A stretch of DNA of 64,000 bases from positions 1-64,000 of the forward strand of contig NZ_WNKT01000019.1 in NCBI RefSeq assembly GCF_009720725.1, written 5' to 3'. The notes under the pieces are model-generated. The model did not search any database. It was not told where the DNA came from and saw only the letters and a list, made by a program, of their open reading frames with translations. The position numbers and the translations under genes are program-made. Of the stretch, positions 30,109 to 38,877 are shown piece after piece. Each line of letters starts with the position of its first letter. Position 1 is the first letter of the stretch. Origin of the DNA: Allochromatium palmeri. GTDB lineage: Bacteria; Pseudomonadota; Gammaproteobacteria; Chromatiales; Chromatiaceae.

Positions 30109-31641
30109 ATGGTCGCCCCATCGAGAGCTGATCAAGCCCTGCGCCTATCGGAAGCGCGCTATCGCCGCCTGTTTGAAACCGCGCAGGACGGCATCCTGCT
30201 GCTCAATGCCGAGACCGCGCAGATCGAGGATGTCAATCCCTTTCTGATCAACCTGCTCGGCTATTCGTATGACGAATTCCTGGGCAAGAAGCTCTGGGAG
30301 ATCGGTGCCTTCAAGGACACCGCACTGAGCATCGACATGTTTATCGAACTGAGGGCGACCCGCTGCGTTCGATACGACAACCTGCCGCTGGAGCGTAAGG
30401 ACGGACGCCGGATTTCCGTCGAGTATGTCAGCAACATCTACGAGTGTGCGGGAATGGATGTCATCCAGTGCAATATCCGCGACAACACGACGCGACATCT
30501 GGCGGAGATGGCGTTAAGCACGACGACGCGGGCACTCAAAATGCTCAGTGAGAGTAATGTGGCGTTGCTCAGTTCAAAGTCGGAAGCCACGTTACTGACC
30601 GAATATTGCCGGATCGCCGTCGAAACCGGCGGCTATCGCATGGCCTGCGTCGGTTTTGCACACACGGAGAAAGATCAAAGCCTCCAAACGGTTGCGCTCT
30701 ATGGTCACAAGGCCGGCGATTCAGCGGTCGGCCCCCTGACCTGGGCGGAAACAACGCCGGGCGATGACCTGATCGGACGCGCGCTTCGGTCGGGACACGT
30801 CCAATTCTCAGAGGATATTTCCACGGACCCGGTGATGACGCCCTGGCGGGCCGAGGCGCTGGCGCGTGGCTACCATTCCGTCATCGCCGTGCCCTTTGCG
30901 CTCCCCAGCGGGGCGATGGCCTGTTTGATCCTGTACAGCGAGCGGCGTGATGCCTGGTCTGACTCCGAACGGAAACTGTTGCAGGAAATGGCGGCCGACC
31001 TGGCCTTTGGAATCGCCGCCCTGCGCACGGCGGCGGCCAAGATGCAGTATGAGCAGAACCTGCAAATCAGCCTGGAGCAAACCATCCAGGTCATTGCCGA
31101 CACCATCGAAGAGCGCGACGCCTACACGGCCGGCCATCAACGCCGGGTGGCGAACCTCTGCACCCGCATCGCCATGGAACTCGGATTATCGGCGGATCGC
31201 CTGCGTGGTCTTCATCTCGCGGCGACGATTCATGATCTGGGAAAAATCAGCATTCCGGCCGAGATCCTGGCCAAGCCCCGGCGCCTGAGCGCGATGGAAT
31301 TCGGACTGATCAAGGAACATCCGACCATCGGATTCGAGATTCTCAAAAAGGTCATTTTCCCCTGGCCGATTGCCACCATCATTCATCAACATCACGAGCG
31401 GATCGATGGTTCCGGCTATCCGCTGGGCCTGACGGGAGAGGCCATCCTGCTGGAATCCAGAATCCTCGCCGTCGCCGACGTGGTGGAGGCGATGGCCTCG
31501 CACCGACCCTACAGATCCGCTCTGGGTCTTGAAGCGGCTCTGGACGAAATCACCACGCATCGCGGCCTCACCTTCGATGCCGACGTAGTGGATGCCTGTC
31601 TGCGTGTCTTCCGGGATCGGGGATACAGCATTGAGGCTTAG
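30109..31641 (+). CDS. PAS-GAF-HD-GYP sensor phosphodiesterase
   Basis: A 510-residue protein. The PAS domain (about 10-135) has RLSEARYRRLFETAQDGILLLN and RRISVEYVSNIYECAG. The GAF domain (about 145-315) has SESNVALLSSKSEATLLTEYCRIAVETGGYRMACVG. The HD-GYP domain (about 330-510) has YTAGHQRRVANLCTRIA, IHDLGK and HQHHERIDGSGYPLGL, so metal and GYP motifs are intact. It is a probable cyclic-di-GMP phosphodiesterase with sensory input. The start lies just after IS remnants and an upstream in-frame stop, so the original 5' end may be lost. A bare CheB gene follows by 16 bp. Confidence 0.9.
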   Translation: MVAPSRADQALRLSEARYRRLFETAQDGILLLNAETAQIEDVNPFLINLLGYSYDEFLGKKLWEIGAFKDTALSIDMFIELRATRCVRYDNLPLERKDGRRISVEYVSNIYECAGMDVIQCNIRDNTTRHLAEMALSTTTRALKMLSESNVALLSSKSEATLLTEYCRIAVETGGYRMACVGFAHTEKDQSLQTVALYGHKAGDSAVGPLTWAETTPGDDLIGRALRSGHVQFSEDISTDPVMTPWRAEALARGYHSVIAVPFALPSGAMACLILYSERRDAWSDSERKLLQEMAADLAFGIAALRTAAAKMQYEQNLQISLEQTIQVIADTIEERDAYTAGHQRRVANLCTRIAMELGLSADRLRGLHLAATIHDLGKISIPAEILAKPRRLSAMEFGLIKEHPTIGFEILKKVIFPWPIATIIHQHHERIDGSGYPLGLTGEAILLESRILAVADVVEAMASHRPYRSALGLEAALDEITTHRGLTFDADVVDACLRVFRDRGYSIEA

Positions 31642-31657
31642 GAAAGGTACCGAGTCC

Positions 31658-32257
31658 ATGAAAGCCAAGCGTTTTGAAACCGATTTTCCGATTGTGTGCG
31701 TGGGTGGATCGGCCGGCGGTCTCGATGCCTATATCCGGTTACTCCGGCAGCTGCCGAGCGACACAGGGGCGGCAATCGTCATCGTGAATCACCTGAGAAC
31801 CGTCGACACCCGACTGCACGAGATTCTCCCGAATTACACCCGGATGCCGGTCGAGCTGATCACGGAACGCCTGCTGATTCAGCCGAACCATGTGTTCATC
31901 ATCCCGGCACAGCGGGATTTACACATTTGCGATGACGAGTTTCGTCTCAAGCCGATCTCAAAGCCGAGGGGATGGCCGGATGTGATCACGGTCTTTCTGC
32001 GTTCACTCACGCAGTATTGGGACGGCACGCTGATCGCCGTCATCGTCTCGGGCTACGATGGCGATGGGGCGGCGGCGCTCTGCGGAATCAAGGACGTGGG
32101 AGGCATCACCATCGCGCAGACGCTCGCAACCGCCACGCAGCCGGAGATGCCGGAGAGCGCCATCGCCAGCGGGTGTATCGATTTCGTACTTTCACCCGAA
32201 GAGATTGCGCTAAAAATCGTCGGTATTGCCGGCGAGTCCAACACACAGAACCACTAA
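31658..32257 (+). CDS. CheB-type methylesterase lacking a receiver domain
   Basis: A 199-residue protein comprising only the CheB catalytic domain. The nucleophile lies in CVGGSAGGLDA (Ser18), the His in VIVNHL (His45) and the Asp in VSGYDGDGAAAL (about residue 135). Canonical CheB has an N-terminal receiver that keeps it off until phosphorylated; none is present here. CheB removes methyl groups from chemoreceptor glutamates. No chemoreceptor or cheR is nearby; instead it is 16 bp behind a PAS-GAF-HD-GYP gene, so it may serve another signalling function. Confidence 0.88.
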   Translation: MKAKRFETDFPIVCVGGSAGGLDAYIRLLRQLPSDTGAAIVIVNHLRTVDTRLHEILPNYTRMPVELITERLLIQPNHVFIIPAQRDLHICDDEFRLKPISKPRGWPDVITVFLRSLTQYWDGTLIAVIVSGYDGDGAAALCGIKDVGGITIAQTLATATQPEMPESAIASGCIDFVLSPEEIALKIVGIAGESNTQNH

Positions 32258-32295
32258 ACGCTGACCGGCAGCCCGGATCGACTGAGATCGGAGAG

Positions 32296-32664
32296 TCAGA
32301 GGGGCAACACCCGTACCCGACTGCGTCCGGGCTCGATGAGCAGCAGGGCACCGGCCTCCAAGTCGAGGTGAAAGCGCCGCAGCGAGTGGATCAATGTCTC
32401 GGCAATCTGTTCAGGCAGTACCTTTGTCCCCCTGAGCTGAACCAGACTCGGCCCGCCGGCATGTGTGAGTGCGAGCATGCTCGAGAAATCCAGGTCGTGG
32501 CTGAAGACGACGTGGCCGTTGGCGATCGCCCAATCCATGATCTCGCGGTCAGGTGCCGTGGGATCTCCAACCTGCTTCCAATGCACGGCATCAAATCCCG
32601 CTTCCTTGAGAACAGGCACCCAGTCGGGCGAGAGATTGACATCGATGACCAGTCGCAGGGTCAT
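32296..32664 (-). CDS. DUF5615 PIN-like putative toxin
   Basis: A 122-residue protein of the DUF5615/Mut7-C-like PIN superfamily: LRLVIDVNLSPDWVPVLKEAGFDAVHW at the start and IANGHVVFSHDLDFSSMLAL in the middle hold the acidic residues expected of the fold. It overlaps the upstream DUF433 gene by 4 bp. DUF433/DUF5615 pairs are regarded as putative toxin-antitoxin modules; activity here is inferred from that pairing. Confidence 0.87.
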   Translation of the reverse strand: MTLRLVIDVNLSPDWVPVLKEAGFDAVHWKQVGDPTAPDREIMDWAIANGHVVFSHDLDFSSMLALTHAGGPSLVQLRGTKVLPEQIAETLIHSLRRFHLDLEAGALLLIEPGRSRVRVLPL

Positions 32665-32888
32665 GCTGCCGTAAGAACCTCTTCGCGCTCTTCAAGACGC
32701 CAGGCGGCATAGGCAAGCGCGGCATCCAGATCCGCCGGCTCCAGGTAGGGGTAAGCCTCCAGGATGCGCTCCCGGCTGACGCCCTCGGCCATGAGTCCGA
32801 GGACTGTTCCCACTGTGACTCTGAGACCTCGGAGGCAGGGCTTGCCGCCCATCACCGCCGGATTCAAGGTGATTCGATCAATGTCCAT
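32661..32888 (-). CDS. DUF433 putative antitoxin
   Basis: A 75-residue protein with the DUF433 signature MDIDRITLNPAVMGGKPCLRGLRVTVGTVLGLMAEGVSRERILEAYPYLEPADLDAALAYAA, a winged or ribbon DNA-binding fold. The start at 32888 was chosen because it gives the family N-terminus; an earlier in-frame ATG at 32990 would add 34 unrelated residues. It is the first gene of the pair with the DUF5615 protein. Confidence 0.88.
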   Translation of the reverse strand: MDIDRITLNPAVMGGKPCLRGLRVTVGTVLGLMAEGVSRERILEAYPYLEPADLDAALAYAAWRLEEREEVLTAA

Positions 32889-33092
32889 GGTGATCCTCAA
32901 GACCCGGTTCGCGAAAGGTCGTGTTGTGAATGCTTGCACGGCAAAGCTTAAATCATTGTTTTTCAGAAGTCTGCCGGAAACGATGCACAAATTTGCACCA
33001 CGCCTTTATGTCCCCAATCGCCCTTCTCGCTCGGAGCTTTTCTCTCATTCCAAACCCCGTTCACAGCGGGGCGCCAGAAAGAGGCTTGAACC

Positions 33093-33290
33093 TCAGTAGC
33101 CAGCCTCTTCCCAAACCGCCTCCTTTTCCACCGCATCCATAAAACCTTCCACGGTGAAGCCTCCTGGGTAAAGCGATGTTTCAGTGTGAGCCTCCTCCGC
33201 TATGGCAAGTTCATCGGCTTGATACCGACCAGACAAGATGCCTTCAGGATCATTCAACAAATGCCGGTCGTCCCGCAGGGCGATCAGCAC
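33093..33290 (-). CDS. Possible small protein with uncertain start
   Basis: The frame ends VEKEAVWEEAGY-stop at 33093 and stays open upstream into the 3' end of the HPP gene, but no ATG, GTG or TTG lies between about 33390 and the GTG at 33290, the start used here (65 residues). The upstream open part (WIVDTSIECDHQRFSGFLKVSLEEV) looks protein-like, so this may be a truncated gene. I do not recognise a family. Confidence 0.35.
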   Translation of the reverse strand: MLIALRDDRHLLNDPEGILSGRYQADELAIAEEAHTETSLYPGGFTVEGFMDAVEKEAVWEEAGY

Positions 33291-33396
33291 CTCCTCCAGG
33301 GATACCTTGAGAAAGCCGCTGAATCGCTGATGATCGCATTCGATCGAGGTATCGACGATCCAGCCATGGACCGAGACTGAGACCGAGTCGAGTCGG

Positions 33397-33960
33397 CTAC
33401 AGCCAGAACTCAGGATAGCGCCTGGCGGCGGGGAGATTGTTGAACAGCAGTGCCACCACCAACAGTACCAGCGGCCCCAGCGTAGCCGGAAGCAGCACGA
33501 AGAGATAGCCCATGGCATGCACCTGGTCGGAGCCGATGACGGCGATGAGCGCCGTCGCCCCGCCCGGAGGATGCAGGGTGCGGGTCAGATGCATCAGAGC
33601 AATGGCGGTGGCGACCGCGACCGCCTGCGCCAGCCAGGGCTCGCCACCCAGCCACTGCCAGCAGGTCACGCCCACCAACGCTGAGAGCACATGCCCGCCG
33701 ATGAGATTGCGCGGCTGGGCCAGTGGGCTGCGTACCGCGCCGAAGACCAGCACCGCCGAAGCGCCGAGCGAGCCGATGGCGAGCGTCAGATCAGTCCCGA
33801 CGAAGAACCACTGATTGAGCCAGGCGACGGCGGCAATCCCCAGAAACGCGCCGGCCCACGACCAGAGCACCTCCGGCAGGCTGACGCGGGGCGGGCTGCC
33901 ATAGACGCTGCCGCGCATCTTGCTCAAATAGTCACTGAGTCTATCGCCATGGAGTCTCAT
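33397..33960 (-). CDS. HPP family integral membrane protein
   Basis: A 187-residue protein with four to five hydrophobic segments. The family motif appears as LHPPGGATALIAVIG near residues 130-145, and FVGTDLTLAIGSLGASAVLVFGAVRSPLAQPRNLIGGHVLSALVG is typical. Some HPP-domain proteins in cyanobacteria and plants have been linked to nitrite transport into photosynthetic compartments; whether this applies here is unknown. It overlaps the CBS-domain gene upstream by 4 bp (ATGA). Confidence 0.9.
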   Translation of the reverse strand: MRLHGDRLSDYLSKMRGSVYGSPPRVSLPEVLWSWAGAFLGIAAVAWLNQWFFVGTDLTLAIGSLGASAVLVFGAVRSPLAQPRNLIGGHVLSALVGVTCWQWLGGEPWLAQAVAVATAIALMHLTRTLHPPGGATALIAVIGSDQVHAMGYLFVLLPATLGPLVLLVVALLFNNLPAARRYPEFWL

Positions 33961-34589
33961 GAGCGGCGATCCGGATGATAGGCGGCCAGAAAGACCTTGC
34001 GCTGAAGCAGCCCTGCCAGACGCCCATCGGCTGCAAGGACCGGCATGGCGCGGCCGGGATGGCTGGCGAAGGCGGCGAGCAGCTCACGCAGTCCGGCGTC
34101 CAGCGGTACACTCACCACAGGCGAGGTCATGAACTCGCCGACCGCACGATGGTACGGATCCGACTTGATCCACGGCTCGTCCGTGATCACCCGCGCCAGC
34201 AGGCCGAGAAAGGTCTCGGCCCCAAGCCAGCGCAGCACATCGGTCTCGGTCAGGATGCCAAGCACTTGCTGCTGCCCGTCCACCACCGGCAGCGATTTCA
34301 GCCCCTGATGCACGAAGCTGGGGATGGCCTCGGCGAGCGAAATCTCGGGCGTCAGCGGATTGACCTCGCGGCGCATCAGCCGTCCGGCGGTGATGCCGCT
34401 GAACAGCCGGTCGAGCGCGTGACGATGCGCCAGACGATAGATGGCGCGGAAATCCATCGTGCTGATATCGAGATAGCCGGGGATCTCGCGCATCGCCTCC
34501 AGGATGTCGGCGTCGGTGAACTCGATATCAGCAAGGTCGCCCTGAGCGGACGACGGCTCCGACGAATCGCGGGACGAGCGCTGGGTCAT
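33957..34589 (-). CDS. Two-CBS-domain protein
   Basis: A 210-residue soluble protein. After a polar N-terminus and a helical stretch (DADILEAMREIPGYLDIS), two CBS motifs appear: AGRLMRREVNPLTPEISLAEAIPSFVHQGLKSLPVVD (about 70-130) and VGEFMTSPVVSVPLDAGLRELLAAFASHPGRAMPVL (about 150-205). CBS pairs bind adenosine nucleotides and regulate attached domains. In many species HPP and CBS domains are fused; here they are separate overlapping genes, so this is likely the HPP protein's regulatory subunit. An ATG at 34631 could extend it by 14 residues. Confidence 0.85.
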   Translation of the reverse strand: MTQRSSRDSSEPSSAQGDLADIEFTDADILEAMREIPGYLDISTMDFRAIYRLAHRHALDRLFSGITAGRLMRREVNPLTPEISLAEAIPSFVHQGLKSLPVVDGQQQVLGILTETDVLRWLGAETFLGLLARVITDEPWIKSDPYHRAVGEFMTSPVVSVPLDAGLRELLAAFASHPGRAMPVLAADGRLAGLLQRKVFLAAYHPDRRS

Positions 34590-34754
34590 TGCACGGAACC
34601 TCCAGGGCGATGGGTTCGCCAGTTGGCTCATTGCACACGCGCACGACGATTGACGCCTTGATGCAGGTCAAGTCCAGGGTCACGTCGGGTAGCGCCCAGG
34701 ATGCGCTGAGATCGCTACCAGGCTCCCAACCCGCAACGAGAACCTCCCCCAGCC

Positions 34755-35846
34755 TCAGACGTTGAACCTGAAGTGGATGATGTCGCCATCCTGGACGACA
34801 TATTCCTTGCCTTCCGAGCGTAGCTTGCCAGCCTCTTTGGCGCCCTGCTCGCCCTTGCAGGCGACGAAATCCTCATAGGCGATCACCTCGGCGCGGATGA
34901 AACCGCGCTCGAAGTCGGTGTGGATGACGGCGGCGGCCTGGGGGGCTTTGGACTGCTTGGGAATGGTCCAGGCGCGCACCTCCTTGGGTCCGGCGGTGAA
35001 ATAGGTCTCCAGACCCAGCAGCCGATAACCGGCGCGCACCACGCGGTTCAGGCCCGGTTCATCCAGCCCGAGATCGGCCAGGAACTCATCGCGTGCCTCA
35101 TCGTCGAGTTCGAGGATCTCGGCCTCGATCGCCGCGCACACCGGCACCACCACCGCGCCCTCGGCCTCAGCCAGTGCCCGCACGCGGTCGAGCAGCGGGT
35201 TGTTCTCGAAGCCGTCCTCGGACACATTGGCGATATACATGGTCGGCTTGGCCGTCAGCAGGAACAGATCGCGTAGCTCGTCGAGTGCGTCGTCATCCAG
35301 ACCCAGGGCGCGGATCGGCTGGCCGGCGTCGAGCTGGGCCTGCGCCCGTTCCAGGATCTCCTTACGCTTGAGGATCTGCTTGTCGCCGGTCTTGGCGGCA
35401 CGCTGCGCCCGGTCGAGCGCCTTGCCAACCGATTCCAGATCGGCCAGCGCCAGCTCGGTGTTGATGACCTCGATATCGCCGAGCGGATCGACCTTGCCCG
35501 CGACATGCACCACGTCATCGTTCTCGAAGCAGCGCACCACATGGGCGATGGCATCGGTCTCGCGGATATTGGCCAGGAACTTGTTGCCCAGCCCCTCGCC
35601 TTTGGACGCACCGGCCACCAGCCCGGCGATGTCGACGAACTGCATCGAGGTCGGCAGCACCTTCTGCGGCTTGGTGATGCCGGCGATGACATCGAGCCGG
35701 GGGTCAGGCAGCGGCACCACGCCGACATTGGGGTCGATGGTGCAGAAGGGGTAGTTCTCGGCCGCGATGGCCGCCTTGGTCAGGGCATTGAAAAGGGTCG
35801 ACTTGCCGACGTTGGGCAGACCGACGATGCCGCATTTGAATCCCAT
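34755..35846 (-). CDS. ychF: Redox-regulated ribosome-associated ATPase YchF
   Basis: A 363-residue Obg-family P-loop protein that prefers ATP. G1 is [19 protein letters not shown]3 is [20 protein letters not shown], and the NxxE-type variant of G4 appears as IANVSEDG. The C-terminal TGS domain ends in [16 protein letters not shown]. It associates with ribosomes and limits the oxidative stress response in E. coli. Start and length match the family. Confidence 0.97.
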   Translation of the reverse strand: MGFKCGIVGLPNVGKSTLFNALTKAAIAAENYPFCTIDPNVGVVPLPDPRLDVIAGITKPQKVLPTSMQFVDIAGLVAGASKGEGLGNKFLANIRETDAIAHVVRCFENDDVVHVAGKVDPLGDIEVINTELALADLESVGKALDRAQRAAKTGDKQILKRKEILERAQAQLDAGQPIRALGLDDDALDELRDLFLLTAKPTMYIANVSEDGFENNPLLDRVRALAEAEGAVVVPVCAAIEAEILELDDEARDEFLADLGLDEPGLNRVVRAGYRLLGLETYFTAGPKEVRAWTIPKQSKAPQAAAVIHTDFERGFIRAEVIAYEDFVACKGEQGAKEAGKLRSEGKEYVVQDGDIIHFRFNV

Positions 35847-35900
35847 GTGATGTAAACCGCGTTGTGATCGAGTGAAATGAGTGAAAAATCAGGTGGTGCG

Positions 35901-37409
35901 TCAATCCTGGCGCGGCTCGACCGGATCGCGATTGTAGCGATCCTCGAAGCGCACGATGTCGTCCTCGCCCAGATAGCTGCCGGACTGGACCTCGATCAGT
36001 TCGAGCGGGATGCGGCCCGGATTCTCCAGCCGATGCGTGGTACCGACCGGGATATAGGTCGACTGGTTCTCGGTGAGCAGAAAGCTTTTGTCGTCACAGC
36101 TCACGCGCGCCGTCCCTGAGACGACGATCCAGTGCTCGGCGCGATGATGATGCATCTGCAATGACAGCGATTCGCCGGGCTTCACGGTCAGGCGCTTGAC
36201 CTGATAGCGCGATCCCTGCCCGATCGACTCATAAGCGCCCCAGGGCCGATGCACGCGCTGATGATGAATATATTCGTCGCGGTTCTGATGCTGGAGGAAC
36301 TGGGTGACGGCCTTGACGTCCTGCGCCGCCTCCTTGGTCGCGACCAGCACCGCATCCGGGGTCTCGACCACGATCAGATTGTCGACGCCGATGGCCGCCA
36401 CCATGCGATGCTTGGCCACCAGCAGATTGTCGTGCGCATTGTGAACGAACGCATCGCCATCGAGCACGTTGCCGCTGGCGTCCTGCTCGCGCACTTCCCA
36501 CAGCGCCGACCAGGCGCCGACGTCCGACCAGCCGACGTTGAGCGGAATCACGATCGCCGACGGCAGATCGCGGCCCTCCCCGCCTCGGGCCGCACGCGCC
36601 AGCGGCTCCATGACCGCATAGTCGATCGAATCGCTCGGGCAGGCCGCGAACAGTGTGCCGTCGAGACGCAGGAAGTCGCCGTCGCTTGTGGCGCTCTCGA
36701 ACGCCAGGGTCACAGCCTGCGCGATGTCGGGCCGGAAGCGCTCGATGAGCGTCAGCCACACCGAAGCGCGCAGCACGAAGATTCCGCTATTCCACAGATA
36801 ATCGCCCGAGGCCAGATAGCGCTGGGCGGTTTCGGCATCGGGTTTTTCGACGAAGCCGTCGAGCGCGTAGGCCGCGCCGTGCAGATCGGCCATCTCGAAG
36901 GGCGCACCCTGACGGATGTAGCCATAGCCGGTCTCGGGCTTGCTCGGCACGATGCCGAAGGTGACAACGGCGCCGTCGCGTGCAAGGGCGTGCGCATCGG
37001 CGACAGCGGCGCGAAAACCGGGTTCGTCGCGGATGTTGTGATCGGCGGGCATCACCAGCATCACCGGATCGTCATCAGACGGCGCGGCAACGAGCGCGGC
37101 CAGTGTCAGCGCGGGCGCGGTGTTGCGTCCCTTGGGTTCGAGCACGATGGAGGCCGGACGCCGCCCTATGAGCCGCAGTTGCTCAGCGACCAGAAAGCGA
37201 TGGGCATCGTTACAGACCACCAGCGGATCGCGCTGCACGATGGCCTGGCGCGGATGCTCCTCAGCCAGACCGTCGAGCCGTCCGACCGTTTCCTGCAGCA
37301 TGGTATGCTGACTGGTCAGCGGCAGGAACTGCTTGGGATAGGCTTCACGCGAAAGCGGCCAGAGTCGCGTGCCGGATCCACCGGAAAGAATGACGGGTTG
37401 TAAAGGCAT
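35901..37409 (-). CDS. manC: Mannose-1-phosphate guanylyltransferase / mannose-6-phosphate isomerase
   Basis: A 502-residue bifunctional enzyme making GDP-mannose for polysaccharides. The nucleotidyltransferase domain starts PVILSGGSGTRLWPLSREAYPKQFL and continues to about 350. The C-terminal cupin isomerase domain has RPWGAYESIGQGSRYQVKRLTVKPGESLSLQMHHHRAEHWIVVSGTA. The ATG at 37409 begins the family sequence; an upstream ATG at 37502 adds 31 unrelated residues. It is divergent from the phosphatase gene at 37505 across a 95-bp promoter region. Confidence 0.95.
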   Translation of the reverse strand: MPLQPVILSGGSGTRLWPLSREAYPKQFLPLTSQHTMLQETVGRLDGLAEEHPRQAIVQRDPLVVCNDAHRFLVAEQLRLIGRRPASIVLEPKGRNTAPALTLAALVAAPSDDDPVMLVMPADHNIRDEPGFRAAVADAHALARDGAVVTFGIVPSKPETGYGYIRQGAPFEMADLHGAAYALDGFVEKPDAETAQRYLASGDYLWNSGIFVLRASVWLTLIERFRPDIAQAVTLAFESATSDGDFLRLDGTLFAACPSDSIDYAVMEPLARAARGGEGRDLPSAIVIPLNVGWSDVGAWSALWEVREQDASGNVLDGDAFVHNAHDNLLVAKHRMVAAIGVDNLIVVETPDAVLVATKEAAQDVKAVTQFLQHQNRDEYIHHQRVHRPWGAYESIGQGSRYQVKRLTVKPGESLSLQMHHHRAEHWIVVSGTARVSCDDKSFLLTENQSTYIPVGTTHRLENPGRIPLELIEVQSGSYLGEDDIVRFEDRYNRDPVEPRQD

Positions 37410-37504
37410 CGCAACAGGCTCCAAGCTTGAAATCGAAGAATAAAGGCGTGAATTAAACCGCGTCCGGCGCCCGATGTGTAGCTCACCGAACCAAGAGGCC
37501 ACCT

Positions 37505-38317
37505 ATGACAGCCGAACCGACCCATCTCGCCCGTTTGCTCCGCGAGACCGCCGCGACCGCCATCCTGCCCAACTGGCATGGGATCGAGGCGCGACACAAG
37601 TCTGACGGCAGCTTCGTCACCGAGTCCGATCTGGCCGCACAGCGTCATCTGGCGGCGGCACTTGCACGCGACTTCCCCGGTATCCCACTGCTCGGCGAGG
37701 AGATGACGCCCGCTGAGCAGGAACAGATGCTCCAGCAGGCTGACCGCGCCCTGTGGGTGGTCGACCCGCTGGATGGCACCAGCAACTATGCCGCGGGCTT
37801 TCCCGCGTTCTCGATCTCGCTGGCGCTGATCGAAGGCGGCCAGCCGGTGCTGGGTGCGATCCTCGACCCGGTGCGCGATGAGTGTTTCGTCGCCGCCAAG
37901 GGCCAGGGCGCGTCCCTGAACGGCCAGCCGATCCAGCCCTTCGCCCCGAGCCGATCGCTCAAGGACTGTCTGGCGATGGCCGATCTCAAACGGCTCCCGC
38001 CGGCGCAACTCCAGACCATCACCAGTCACGCCTGCTTCAGCTCGCAACGCAGTCTCGGCTCGGTGGCGCTCGAATGGTGCTGGCTGGCCGCCGGGCGTTT
38101 TCAGCTCTATCTGCACGGCGGTCAAAAGCTCTGGGACTATGCCGCCGGGCGTCTGATCGCCGATGAAGCGGGTGCGGCGGCCTGCCATTTGATCCCGGAC
38201 AGCCTCGAACCCAGCCCAGCGATCACGCTGGAACCCCGGCTGGCCATCGCCGCCGCTAACGTCGAGCTGCTCGCGGCCTGGCGCGCCTGTCTGGAACTGG
38301 ACGTAACCGCCGATTAG
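37505..38317 (+). CDS. Inositol monophosphatase/CysQ family phosphatase
   Basis: A 270-residue Mg-dependent, Li-sensitive type phosphatase. Metal ligands are in LLGEEMT (Glu), WVVDPLDGTSNYAAGFPAF (Asp-Pro-Leu-Asp-Gly-Thr) and KLWDYAAGRLIADEAG (Asp). Substrate could be 3'-phosphoadenosine 5'-phosphate (CysQ, sulfur metabolism) or inositol phosphate; the sequence does not decide. Its stop codon overlaps the convergent lptE stop by three bases. Confidence 0.88.
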   Translation: MTAEPTHLARLLRETAATAILPNWHGIEARHKSDGSFVTESDLAAQRHLAAALARDFPGIPLLGEEMTPAEQEQMLQQADRALWVVDPLDGTSNYAAGFPAFSISLALIEGGQPVLGAILDPVRDECFVAAKGQGASLNGQPIQPFAPSRSLKDCLAMADLKRLPPAQLQTITSHACFSSQRSLGSVALEWCWLAAGRFQLYLHGGQKLWDYAAGRLIADEAGAAACHLIPDSLEPSPAITLEPRLAIAAANVELLAAWRACLELDVTAD

Positions 38318-38823
38318 CGCAACACCGCCCACAGCCGCATCAGGATGCGGTCAGCCGCCTCGACCGCGAAGTCTTCGTAGATCATCGCCTGTTCAAGCTG
38401 CTTGCCGAGCACCTCGACGTCCGGGTTGTCGAAGTTGCGTGTCAGATCGAGCGTTTGCGGCAAGAGCCGGGCTTGGCCGTCCGCTCCAACGGCATCGAAC
38501 TTGATCAGATAATGCAGCTCATAGGCGAGCGTTTTGCCATTGAGATCGACGGCCGCCACCCGCTCGGAGCGGTTCTCGGACAGGATGCGCAGCGTCAGCT
38601 TCGCCTCCGTCGGGTTGGTCGTCAGCCTGACCTGACTGCCTGCCAGCAGGTCGCGGATGGCGCGCTCGACCGGCGAAGCCCAGGGTGCCTGGATCAGCAA
38701 CGGGTTGTATTCGGCTGGAATCTCGACGCTGCCGCGCAGCCGGAAACCGCAACCGGCCTGTAACGTCAGGATCAGTACCAACAGACCCATGAAGGTCATC
38801 TTCGTCCGCGCCATTGCACCCAA
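38314..38823 (-). CDS. lptE: LPS-assembly lipoprotein LptE
   Basis: A 169-residue outer-membrane lipoprotein that plugs LptD during lipopolysaccharide insertion. The signal is TFMGLLVLILTLQAGCGFRLRG, with lipobox LQAGC and the family's CGFRLRG after the Cys. IPAEYNPLLIQ and the C-terminal YEDFAVEAADRILMRL fit the family. It lies 54 bp downstream of leuS, the standard leuS-lptE order, but holA, the usual next gene, is replaced by the convergent phosphatase gene. Start may be 38823 or 38814. Confidence 0.93.
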   Translation of the reverse strand: MGAMARTKMTFMGLLVLILTLQAGCGFRLRGSVEIPAEYNPLLIQAPWASPVERAIRDLLAGSQVRLTTNPTEAKLTLRILSENRSERVAAVDLNGKTLAYELHYLIKFDAVGADGQARLLPQTLDLTRNFDNPDVEVLGKQLEQAMIYEDFAVEAADRILMRLWAVLR

Positions 38824-38877
38824 CCTCTTCTGCGTCCGCGTGTGACGGCAGACGATCCAAACCGCCCGCTACCGACC

